Notes under the pieces: generated by a model
What the model saw: only the letters and a program-made list of their open reading frames with translations
What the model was told of the DNA's origin: nothing
Database searches by the model: none
Shown: piece after piece, positions 6,288-13,609 of the stretch
Numbering within the stretch: position 1 is the first letter of the stretch
How the letters are laid out: each line of letters starts with the position of its first letter
Made by a program: the position numbers and the translations under genes
DNA from: Bacteroidaceae bacterium
Lineage (GTDB): Bacteria; Bacteroidota; Bacteroidia; Bacteroidales; Bacteroidaceae
Length of the DNA stretch: 50,895 nt
Reading direction: 5' to 3'
NCBI GenBank assembly: GCA_017622495.1
Contig: JAGAQY010000053.1
Span: 1-50,895 of the forward strand

Positions 6288-8611
6288 ACAACAGATATTT
6301 CACCTGTATTGGCAAGGGGCATGGTGCCCCTGCCATCCCTGCCACCCGCAAGGAGTGGGAGGAGCTGCGCAGCGCACCGTGGTTGGCGGACATGTGCCGC
6401 CGCATCGCCGCGGGCGACGAGGCACTGAAGGCGAAGCTGCCAGTGTGGACACCCGGGTGCGCGGAGTTCAAGAACAATCATCGTGCCCTGAAGGATGCCG
6501 TGAAACCCCTACGGAGGCTGATGCTCGACTTCGACGAGAAGGGCCACTCGGCAGAGATACTGGCCAAGGCGATGGAGCTGAACGAGCAGGGCCGATGGAA
6601 GATACTGCTCGTGGAGGAGAGCGTGCGACGGGGCACACACGTGCTCATCGCCCTGCCCCAGGGGATGACACCGCAGGAGGCGCAGCAGCGCTTCTCCACC
6701 GACGTGGGCTTCGTGGCCGACCCTGCGCTGAAGGATATCGCCAGCCGATGCATCTATATGGTGCCGAAGGAGAGTACGCTCTTCGTGAGCGAGGAACTCT
6801 TTATGAGGGAAGAGTTAAGAGGGAAGAGTGAAGAGTGTGGTAGCTCCCTCCGTGGTGGTGTCATCCTGAGCAACGCGAAGGATCTCGCGCAGGGACTTTG
6901 CCAGGACACTTTGCGAGATGCTTCACATACGTTCAGCATGACGCAGACTTGCGAAGCTGAATATGATAAGGAGTTTAATGGCATCCCCTACACCGATATC
7001 GTCGCCACCCTCGAAGAGCAGATGGGCGGCCGCCCCGAGCACGGGAGCCGCAACAACTTCATCTTCTCCATGGCGTGTCACCTGCGCTACGTGACCAACG
7101 ACGACCCCGAGTGGATAGCCAGCATACTGCCCACCTACGGCGAGGGGCGCGACAAGTGGATGGCCACGATACGGAGCGCCTGTGCCCGTAGCCAGACGAA
7201 GACCATGCCGCGCATCATGAAGCGGACATTGGCCATCTGCAAAGAGCGGTTGGAGGACAATTCAGAATTCAGAATTCAAAATACAGAATTGGCACCGCCA
7301 CCGATGCCGAGGAGGTTGCCGCCCCTCATCAAGCTGCTGGTGAGCCGCACACCGAAGGTGTATCGCGCGGCCGTGGCCCACGCGGTATTCCCCGCCCTGG
7401 GTGCCCACCTGTGGAAGACCCGCTTCCGATACATCGACAACGTCCTGCACGAGGCCACGCTGATGAACGTGCTCGTGGGCGAGACGGGCGCGGGCAAGAA
7501 CTGCATCTCGGAGCCCATCAACCACATCCTGCGCGACATACGCCAGCGCGACATGGAGAACCTCGCCCGCGAGCGCGAGTGGAAGCGCGAGATGGTGACC
7601 AAGGGAGCCAACAAGGACAAGCGCCAGCGACCCGAGGGGCTGGTCATCCAGGAGATTGACCCCGACATGACCAACGCCGCCTTCGTGCAACGACTTGCCG
7701 ATGCCGAGGAGCGATTCCTCTACACGAAGATGAACGAGATTGACCAGTTTGACGCCCTGAAGACCTCGGCACGCTCGAAGGCACATTTCCAAATCATGTG
7801 CCTCGCCTTCGACCCCGACAACGTGTATGGGCAGACGCGCGTGGGCACCTCCTCGGTGAGCGAAAGGGTGTGCATCCGCTTCAACTGGAACGCCGCCACC
7901 ACCATCCGCAAGGGGCAGGCCTACTTCCAGGGCGTTCTCACCGACGGGCCCATCAGCCGCATCAACTTCTGCATGATACCGCCCCGCGAGATAGGCTCCG
8001 AGATGCCCGTATACGGCTCCTACGATGCCGCCTTCGACGAGGAGCTGCGCCCCTACATCGAATGTCTGACCAAAGCACGCGGCACCATCGAGTGCCGTCA
8101 GGCGATGACGCTGGCCAAACGGCTGGTGGAGGAGTGTGCCGAGACGGCTCGGTTGTCGCAAAACCGCGTGTACGAGAACCTCTCCTTCCGCGCCAATGTG
8201 ATAGCCTACCTCAAGGCCATGGTGCTCTACGTGGCCCACGGCGAGCGGTGGGACAAGACGATGGAGGAGTTCGTCCGCTGGTCGTTGCACTACGACCTGT
8301 GGTGCAAGATGCACCTCTTCGGCGAGGCCATCGAGGCGCAGGAGGCGACGGGCGAAAACAAGAAGCACCGAGGGCCGCAAAACCTGCTCGACCTGTTGCC
8401 CGAGGTGTTCACCCGCGAGGAGGCTGGCGCTCTGCGCACCCGCATGGGAGTGCGAGGCGGATCGCTGACGCATATGCTCAACAACTGGAAGCAACGCGGA
8501 TACATCGAACTCTATGGCGAGGAAATGACACGCGACGAGGCTGGCCGACAACGCTATATCAAGACGGAGGAGTATTTGCGGCGCCATCCGAAGAGGATGG
8601 TTGACGGATGA
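6281..8611 (+). CDS. VirE-N / DUF3987-type primase-helicase-like protein
   Basis: This 776-aa protein has three parts. Residues 1-170 resemble the BT4734-like/VirE N-terminal domain (LMLDFDEKGHS acidic motif, then EESVRRGTHVLIALP). Residues about 228-322 are a helical segment (GSRNNFIFSMACHLRYVTNDDPEW). Residues about 340-700 resemble the DUF3987 ATPase-like domain, with a Walker A at 400-407 (GETGAGKN) and conserved RVGTSSVSERVCIRFNW. Such proteins are thought to act in replication or mobilisation of genetic elements. The linkers (175-228 and 326-340) are encoded by sequences that look like intergenic repeats inserted in frame. It overlaps the upstream gene by seven bases and is followed by a DUF4248 gene, a standard Bacteroidales association. 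Confidence 0.85.
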   Translation: MVDNRYFTCIGKGHGAPAIPATRKEWEELRSAPWLADMCRRIAAGDEALKAKLPVWTPGCAEFKNNHRALKDAVKPLRRLMLDFDEKGHSAEILAKAMELNEQGRWKILLVEESVRRGTHVLIALPQGMTPQEAQQRFSTDVGFVADPALKDIASRCIYMVPKESTLFVSEELFMREELRGKSEECGSSLRGGVILSNAKDLAQGLCQDTLRDASHTFSMTQTCEAEYDKEFNGIPYTDIVATLEEQMGGRPEHGSRNNFIFSMACHLRYVTNDDPEWIASILPTYGEGRDKWMATIRSACARSQTKTMPRIMKRTLAICKERLEDNSEFRIQNTELAPPPMPRRLPPLIKLLVSRTPKVYRAAVAHAVFPALGAHLWKTRFRYIDNVLHEATLMNVLVGETGAGKNCISEPINHILRDIRQRDMENLAREREWKREMVTKGANKDKRQRPEGLVIQEIDPDMTNAAFVQRLADAEERFLYTKMNEIDQFDALKTSARSKAHFQIMCLAFDPDNVYGQTRVGTSSVSERVCIRFNWNAATTIRKGQAYFQGVLTDGPISRINFCMIPPREIGSEMPVYGSYDAAFDEELRPYIECLTKARGTIECRQAMTLAKRLVEECAETARLSQNRVYENLSFRANVIAYLKAMVLYVAHGERWDKTMEEFVRWSLHYDLWCKMHLFGEAIEAQEATGENKKHRGPQNLLDLLPEVFTREEAGALRTRMGVRGGSLTHMLNNWKQRGYIELYGEEMTRDEAGRQRYIKTEEYLRRHPKRMVDG
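6858..6944. repeat. Dispersed palindromic repeat captured in frame in the VirE-like gene
   Basis: The ends are GTCATCCTGAGC and, inverted, GTTCAGCATGAC, with internal GGATCTCGC and GCGAGATGCTTC. This matches the layout of the intergenic copy at 8679-8778. It encodes about 29 residues (VILSNAKDL...) in a domain linker and preserves the frame. The segment just before it (6802-6842) is a low-complexity GAAGAG-type tract, also in frame. Confidence 0.75.
7256..7290. repeat. AATTC-type spacer repeat in frame in the VirE-like gene
   Basis: AATTCAGAATTCAGAATTCA-like sequence encodes NSEFRIQNTE between the helical segment and the ATPase-like domain. The same low-complexity sequence otherwise occurs only between genes in this window (for example 11860-11890, 32096-32120 and 35850-35895). 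Confidence 0.7.
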
Positions 8612-8628
8612 CGGATGATGGTTGATGG

Positions 8629-8658
8629 TTTAGAGTGCCATTCGGATGGTACTCTAAA
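8629..8658. terminator. Hairpin downstream of the VirE-like gene
   Basis: TTTAGAGTGCCAT pairs with ATGGTACTCTAAA (13 positions, one G-T wobble) around a short loop, 18 bases after the stop codon. There is no T tract, so termination is only suggested. Confidence 0.4.
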
Positions 8659-8678
8659 CTCTAAAACCAAACTCGCTC

Positions 8679-8778
8679 GTGTCATCCCGACAAAGCGATA
8701 GCGCCGAGGGATCCCGCGCTGGAACTTGACTTTTTCGTGAAACTCTGCGAGATCCCTCACATGCGTTCGGGATGACAC
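8679..8778. repeat. Dispersed palindromic repeat (GTCATCC...GGATGAC type)
   Basis: The ends GTGTCATCCCGA and TCGGGATGACAC are perfectly inverted. Internally GAGGGATCCCG and GAGATCCCTC also face each other, giving a long foldable unit. It is related in layout to the copy embedded in the coding region at 6858-6944. Confidence 0.8.
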
Positions 8779-8835
8779 TAATCTCTAAACACTAAACCAA
8801 TTAATCAGTAATCAGTTATTTTTAATTCGACAACC

Positions 8836-9054
8836 ATGTGTAGATTCAAAATCAAACCCTACCCCTTCGCCGAGCTGGCACAGATGTACTACCCCGACCA
8901 CCAATACGACAGTGCCCTGCGCCACTTCCGCGAGGAGATGCACCTCACGCGCGGCCTGTGGGAGGCCATGACGGCCGTGGGCTATCGCGAGAAGCAGAAA
9001 CTGCTCTCACGCTCGCAAGTGAAGACCATCGTCACGTTTCTGGGCGAACCGTAA
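8836..9054 (+). CDS. DUF4248-like small protein
   Basis: This 72-aa protein has FKIKPYPFAELAQMYYPD near its start and ends in SRSQVKTIVTFLGEP, the pattern of the Bacteroidales DUF4248 family. The family is regularly found beside VirE-N proteins, as here. Function is unknown; a helix-rich DNA-binding or adaptor role is only a guess. Its last 23 bases overlap the end of the convergent GH2 gene, so transcripts from the two genes would be antisense to each other at their 3' ends. Confidence 0.85.
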   Translation: MCRFKIKPYPFAELAQMYYPDHQYDSALRHFREEMHLTRGLWEAMTAVGYREKQKLLSRSQVKTIVTFLGEP

Positions 9055-11851
9055 AGTCGAAGACGAGGCGGATGTGGAAGCCTTCGTCGCCGGACTTGAT
9101 ACGGATGTTGTCGGGCTGGCTCTGAGGGCCTAATTGCTCGAGGGGCTTGTAGCTCTGTATGGGCGGAATGGATAGCAGGAAGGAGATGTCGCCCGAGGGG
9201 AAGCGCACCATGCTGCGCTCCTGCTTGCGGGGCTCGGTTTCCTGCAATCCGCCCATCTCACCGGGTGTCTGGTCAACGGCCTCCTCGGGGGTGAACAGGC
9301 GGAGGTAGAGGCCTTCGTTGAGGGTGCCTACACGCCATGTGGAGCCGTCGTGAGCGAGCAGCTCCATCCAGCGGAAGTCGCTGCGGTAGCCCTTGAACTC
9401 GGGGTAGAGGGGCGGTGTGGGCTTGTTGTAGTCGCCCGTGATGGTGTTGTTGTAGGCGAGTGACCAACGGCCGAAGTGCTGTCCCTTGAGGCGGTTGCGC
9501 CATACACGGTAGGGGCCGCGGCCTATCCAGCGGATGCTGTCGACCTGCTGCTCGGGGTAGGTGAAGGTGAGGCCGATGGTCCACTTGCTGTCGTCGGTGA
9601 AGAAGGAGCGCATGCCGTGGCCGCGCTCGTCGTTGAGCATCACGGCATCCATGTGGAGAAGGCCGTCGGGGGTCTGACGCCACTGTATGCTATCGATGCC
9701 GCCCATGTACCAGAAGGTGTTGACGATGGTGCCGTCGGGCTCGGTGTACTGCTTGTGGCGGGTGACCTCGGCCTTCACGCCCACGGGGAAGGGGCCCACG
9801 AGGCTATCGGTGCGGAAGAGGCCCTGCTCGTCGAAGGTGACGGGGTGCCATGTCGTGGCCTGAGGATGGAAGGCCTGCTCGTCGGCCCGGTGGATGGGAG
9901 CGCTCCAGTTGCATACCTCTTCGCCTTGAGCGTTGTAGGCGATGAGCTCGAGCACGTCGCCCTGCCAGAAGGTCGATGCGGATGAGCTGTTGTCCGTACG
10001 TGTGGACTCCTGTAAAGTGGCATAGCCGCTTTCGCCCGGAAGGATGGACGGGAGAGCCACCTCGCCTTCGTGGACGAGTCGGCCATCGAGGGCCTTCACG
10101 CGGTAGCGCATGCTGCACTCGTCGAGGTGGGTGAAGAGGTAGCGGTTGGTGACAAGCACGCGCCCGTCAAACGAGGGCGTGATGTGCAGGCGGTCGATAT
10201 AGATGGGGCTCCACACCTCGCGGATGGTGTAGAAGCTGGCCTCGGGCTGGCGGTAGGGGTCCATGCAGCCGTCGGGGCCGTGGCCTCCATCGCTATCGAG
10301 AATGCAGTCCTTGATGTTGAAACCGCGCTGGCCGAAGTGCTTGCCTGCTGACTTGCCCGTGGGGAGGTCGGTGCGGCGCACGGCCTCATCGACGTAGGCC
10401 CAGATGAAGGCTCCGGCAAAGAGCGGCGAGCGTGTCCAGTGGCTCCACATGTCCTCGAGGGCAGCGCCCTGACCCTTGTCGTACTTGCCGTGGAGGAACT
10501 CGGTGGGCATGAAAATCTTCTGTCCGTTGTGGAGGCGGTAGGTGCCCGTCTGATAGGCAGGGTAGTGGTGGGTGTCGATGTCGCCAAAGTCGCTCCAGGG
10601 ATGCACCACATGGCGGCGCTGTATGTCGAGTTCGGCAAATAGGGGGTCAACGGTGCGGTTCCATCCGCCCTCGTTGCCGTTGCTCCAGATGAACACGCAG
10701 GGGTAGTTGACATCGCGCATCACCATCTCGCGCACCATGCGGATAGCAGTGGTGTCGTCGTAGCGGGTTTGCCAGCCGGCAAGCTCATCGAAGTAGAGCA
10801 GGCCGATGGAGTCGCACACCTCAAGGAAATGGCGGTCGGAGGGGTAGTGGCAGCGCACGGCATTCATGTTCATCTGCTTGAGCAGCTGGGCATCCTTGAG
10901 GCTCATGGCGGGGCTGAGGGCACGCCCCGTCTCGGGATGAAAGCAGTGGCGGTTGGTGCCCTTGACGACGAGTTTGGTGCCGTTGAGGTAGATGCCGTCG
11001 TGGGGGCGCACCTCGATAGTGCGGAAGCCGATGCGATGGCTCACGCTATGCCGATTGTCGCCCAGCGTGAAGGTGGCGGTGTAGAGGTTCGGGTGCTCGG
11101 GGTCCCAGGTCTTGGGGTTGGGGTATACCCAGCAGCCCTTCTCCTTATTATAAGGTACGGGAGTGCCGTCGATGGTGAGGGTGACAGGAGGTGTCGTCTC
11201 CTGCGTGGCGGACAGGGAGGTGGTCACCTGAGCGTATATCTCGCCATTGGCCCGCGCATCGATGCTCACATGGGAGATATGTTCCTGGGGCAGGATGTCG
11301 ATGTACACGGGGCGGTAGATGCCTCCGAAAAGCCACCAGTCGGCACGGCGCTCGGCCGAGTTGACACTATAGTTGGCCGACTCCTTGCTCACGAGCACCT
11401 CGAGGGTTTGGCGCTTGCCGGGACGGATGTAGGGGGTGACGTCGTAGGCAAACTCGGTGAAGCCGCCCTGATGCACGGGGCCCACCTGCTGGCCATCGAT
11501 CCATACGCGGGTGTCGGTCATGGAGCCTTCGAAAACCAGTTTGTAGACATCGCCCGCGGGCATCTTGAAGGTGGTGCGGTAGCGCCCCGTCTCGGTGGAG
11601 GGCTCGAGGCCCTTGGTCTTGTAGAAACGGCCGTAGGTGTACTCGCCATACCCCTGCAACTCCCAGCAGCTGGGTACTTCGATGGTGCGCCATTTGCCGC
11701 TCTGCTGTCCGCCCGAGCAGTAGAAGTCCCAGGTGCGGGTGTGCTCGGCATCGGTGCCGCTCAGGTAGATACGTCGGGTGGTATTGGTGGGGTCCTGTGC
11801 GGTGAGGTGCGTGGTGCACAGGAGGGCGAGGAGTAGGGGGAGGAAACGCAT
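9032..11851 (-). CDS. GH2 beta-galactosidase-type glycoside hydrolase
   Basis: This 939-aa exported enzyme (signal peptide about residues 1-18, ending LTAQ) has the GH2 layout. The jelly-roll sugar-binding domain covers about 30-195 (IEVPSCWELQGYG, GRYRTTFKMP). The Ig-like domain covers about 195-285. The TIM barrel (about 285-570) has the acid/base in WSNGNEGGW (Glu394) and the nucleophile probably Glu451 in FMPTEFLHG. The C-terminal beta-sandwich domains include a LacZ domain-5-like region. LacZ-type enzymes remove terminal beta-galactose. Next to GH28, GH51 and pectin esterases, the likely substrate is galactan or arabinogalactan side chains of pectin. The gene lies 123 bases after GH28 and may be read from the same transcript. 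Confidence 0.9.
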   Translation of the reverse strand: MRFLPLLLALLCTTHLTAQDPTNTTRRIYLSGTDAEHTRTWDFYCSGGQQSGKWRTIEVPSCWELQGYGEYTYGRFYKTKGLEPSTETGRYRTTFKMPAGDVYKLVFEGSMTDTRVWIDGQQVGPVHQGGFTEFAYDVTPYIRPGKRQTLEVLVSKESANYSVNSAERRADWWLFGGIYRPVYIDILPQEHISHVSIDARANGEIYAQVTTSLSATQETTPPVTLTIDGTPVPYNKEKGCWVYPNPKTWDPEHPNLYTATFTLGDNRHSVSHRIGFRTIEVRPHDGIYLNGTKLVVKGTNRHCFHPETGRALSPAMSLKDAQLLKQMNMNAVRCHYPSDRHFLEVCDSIGLLYFDELAGWQTRYDDTTAIRMVREMVMRDVNYPCVFIWSNGNEGGWNRTVDPLFAELDIQRRHVVHPWSDFGDIDTHHYPAYQTGTYRLHNGQKIFMPTEFLHGKYDKGQGAALEDMWSHWTRSPLFAGAFIWAYVDEAVRRTDLPTGKSAGKHFGQRGFNIKDCILDSDGGHGPDGCMDPYRQPEASFYTIREVWSPIYIDRLHITPSFDGRVLVTNRYLFTHLDECSMRYRVKALDGRLVHEGEVALPSILPGESGYATLQESTRTDNSSSASTFWQGDVLELIAYNAQGEEVCNWSAPIHRADEQAFHPQATTWHPVTFDEQGLFRTDSLVGPFPVGVKAEVTRHKQYTEPDGTIVNTFWYMGGIDSIQWRQTPDGLLHMDAVMLNDERGHGMRSFFTDDSKWTIGLTFTYPEQQVDSIRWIGRGPYRVWRNRLKGQHFGRWSLAYNNTITGDYNKPTPPLYPEFKGYRSDFRWMELLAHDGSTWRVGTLNEGLYLRLFTPEEAVDQTPGEMGGLQETEPRKQERSMVRFPSGDISFLLSIPPIQSYKPLEQLGPQSQPDNIRIKSGDEGFHIRLVFDFTVRPET

Positions 11852-11859
11852 GATTTTTA

Positions 11860-11952
11860 AATTATGAATTCTGAATTTTGAATTGTGAATACTTGCGCAA
11901 ACGAGCGAGATGCAAGCTGGATTGCAATCTCTCAGCGAGTGTAGCCAAGTAT
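11860..11952. repeat. AATTC spacer repeat plus 64-bp palindromic element
   Basis: A low-complexity AATTATGAATTCTGAATT-type tract leads into an imperfect palindrome (11889-11952) bounded by ATACTTG and CAAGTAT. Its core pairs GAGATGCAA with TTGCAATCTC. The core (GCAAACGAGCGAGATGCAAG...) looks like a degenerate relative of the promoter-bearing repeats at 24752 and 38659, without a -7 box. Confidence 0.6.
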
Positions 11953-11974
11953 CAACGAAGTTAATTATGAAAGC

Positions 11975-13447
11975 CTAATTCTGTGCTTTTAGGTTACGCA
12001 TTTTCAGTCTCTTGACATTGTTCTCATACAGCCAGGGGCGCTCGTCGGGCGTGGCGGTACTGAGGCGCACGCGACGGAGGGTGATGTCCTCGGCATGGTT
12101 GATGGAGAAGCCCCAGGCGGGTTGCAGGCCATGGGCCGATGGCTCGGGGTAGCTGCGCACGCCACGGCTCTTGTCCTTGCGGGCAGGCTCGTAGAAGAAG
12201 GGGTTGCAGCCGCGCTGCTGGGCCACATCGTCAAGCGTGATGCCTCCGCGGTAGCCGATGGTGAGGTCGCTGATACGTACGTCGCGCACGGGATGGCCTT
12301 CGAGGCCGGCGATGAGGCAGGCATAGCGGCAATCGGCATCGGTGACACGGACGTGGCTGATGCGGATGTCCTTGACTGAGGAGGGTGGCAGGGTGGAAGG
12401 ACCGCGCATGCGGTCGCCCAAGCGGATGTAGATGGGCGAGTTGCAGATGTCGTTCATGGTGAGGTGGCTCACGCGGATATCCTCCATGGGCGCACCGTCG
12501 ACCGTCTCAAGAGCCAAGCCGCGGCAATGCTCGAAGGCGCAACGGCGGATGGTGATGTGGCGGAAGCCGCCATTGCTCTCGGTGCCCAGCTTGATACGTC
12601 CTGTGGGGCCGTCACCGTCGGGAGCCTTGAGCGTGTGGGAGGTGCGGGTGCCGTCGAGGAGCGAGCCTACGTCGTAGCCGCTGACCTCACAGTCCTCGAT
12701 GAGCACATGTTCGGTGGGTTTGGCCCATCCCAAGGCGTAGGAGCACTTGAGCACGATGGCATCGTCGTTAACGGTGTTGACACGGCAACCACGGATGACC
12801 ACGCGCTCGCAACAATCGATGTCGAAGCCGTCGCGGTTGGTGTCGGCCGTGACATTCTCGATGAGCAGGTCGTCGACTCCCGTGAGCAACAGGGCGAAAT
12901 GTCCGCAAGCGAGGAAGCTCACGTCACGTATCGTCACGTGGTGGCAATCGCGCAGGGCAAGGGCCTTGTTGGCTTGGGGCATACCCGTATATCCTCGGCG
13001 GGGCTCGCCACGGCTGAGCACGTCGGTGCCGTCGATGAGTCCCTCGCCCTCGATGGTCACGTGGTGCAGGCTATCGCCCCAGAGGAGCGAGTTGTGCCAA
13101 TGGCTGTGTCCGAAGTCCTGGTAGCGCGACTCGTTGGGCTCGGCCTCGTCGTAGCCTTGGGTATCGGTCACGGGTGCGGCCTTCAGTGTGGCACCCTTCT
13201 CGATACGCAGGGTGACATTGCTCTGCAGGTGTAGCGAGTAGCTGAGATAGGTGCCCGGCGTGAGCACCACAGTGCCTCCACCATCGCGAGCGGCCTGTTC
13301 GAGGGCAACATTGATGGCGGGGGAGTCGATGTGTACTCCGTCGCCTACGGCTCCGAAGGTTCGCACGTCATATGTGGCACCCTGTACAGAAGCCCCAAAG
13401 GCTACCAGCATAAAAAAAGAAAGCAGTATTCGTAACTTCGGTATCAT
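11975..13447 (-). CDS. GH28 polygalacturonase-type enzyme
   Basis: I place the start at 13447, giving 490 aa that begin MIPKLRILLSFFML with a clear signal peptide ending VQG. A longer reading frame runs upstream to 13609, but it would cross the promoter at 13481-13511. The N terminus has the pectate-lyase/GH28 entry motif (VRTFGAVGDGVHIDSPAINVA). The right-handed beta-helix carries NRDGFDIDCCERVVI, NTVNDDAIVLK (catalytic Asp pair) and GRIKLGTESNGG, the usual GH28 sites. The substrate is probably homogalacturonan or rhamnogalacturonan backbone. Neighbouring GH51, GH2 and CE12-CE8 genes support a pectin role. Confidence 0.88.
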   Translation of the reverse strand: MIPKLRILLSFFMLVAFGASVQGATYDVRTFGAVGDGVHIDSPAINVALEQAARDGGGTVVLTPGTYLSYSLHLQSNVTLRIEKGATLKAAPVTDTQGYDEAEPNESRYQDFGHSHWHNSLLWGDSLHHVTIEGEGLIDGTDVLSRGEPRRGYTGMPQANKALALRDCHHVTIRDVSFLACGHFALLLTGVDDLLIENVTADTNRDGFDIDCCERVVIRGCRVNTVNDDAIVLKCSYALGWAKPTEHVLIEDCEVSGYDVGSLLDGTRTSHTLKAPDGDGPTGRIKLGTESNGGFRHITIRRCAFEHCRGLALETVDGAPMEDIRVSHLTMNDICNSPIYIRLGDRMRGPSTLPPSSVKDIRISHVRVTDADCRYACLIAGLEGHPVRDVRISDLTIGYRGGITLDDVAQQRGCNPFFYEPARKDKSRGVRSYPEPSAHGLQPAWGFSINHAEDITLRRVRLSTATPDERPWLYENNVKRLKMRNLKAQN

Positions 13448-13480
13448 AGAACAGTGTTTGTTTTTAGATGGTACTATGTA

Positions 13481-13511
13481 CAAAGGTACAACATTCCGCA
13501 AAGGGTACAAA
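13481..13511 (-). promoter_or_regulatory. Promoter of the GH28 gene
   Basis: On the minus strand, TTTG (13508-13511), 19 bases, then TACCTTTG (13481-13488) is an exact consensus match. Initiation near 13474 leaves a leader of about 27 bases before the start at 13447. Confidence 0.75.
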
Positions 13512-13548
13512 CCTTTTCCCAACATTTTTCGACAAATGAGCATAAGCA

Positions 13549-13578
13549 GCAAGGCCACTCTCAATGGAGCGGCCTTGC
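13549..13578 (-). terminator. Terminator hairpin after the GH51 gene
   Basis: GCAAGGCCACTC and GAGCGGCCTTGC form a 12-bp stem with one mismatch and a six-base loop, 31 bases beyond the GH51 stop. It separates GH51 from the independently promoted GH28 gene. The T tract is weak. Confidence 0.65.
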
Positions 13579-13609
13579 ATAATATAAAAACCGAAAAGGA
13601 AACACGCAA

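Noticed and set aside
7262..8587. Long minus-strand open frame of 441 codons opposite the VirE-like gene
   Set aside because: It is a mirror of a GC-rich gene with clear domains on the plus strand; the composition keeps the opposite frame open.
10769..11836. Plus-strand frame of 355 codons opposite the GH2 gene
   Set aside because: GH2 catalytic motifs are on the minus strand; this is a shadow frame.
13448..13609. Longer start for the GH28 gene
   Set aside because: The extra 54 codons would span a consensus promoter and the GH51 terminator hairpin. The signal peptide sits at the shorter start.
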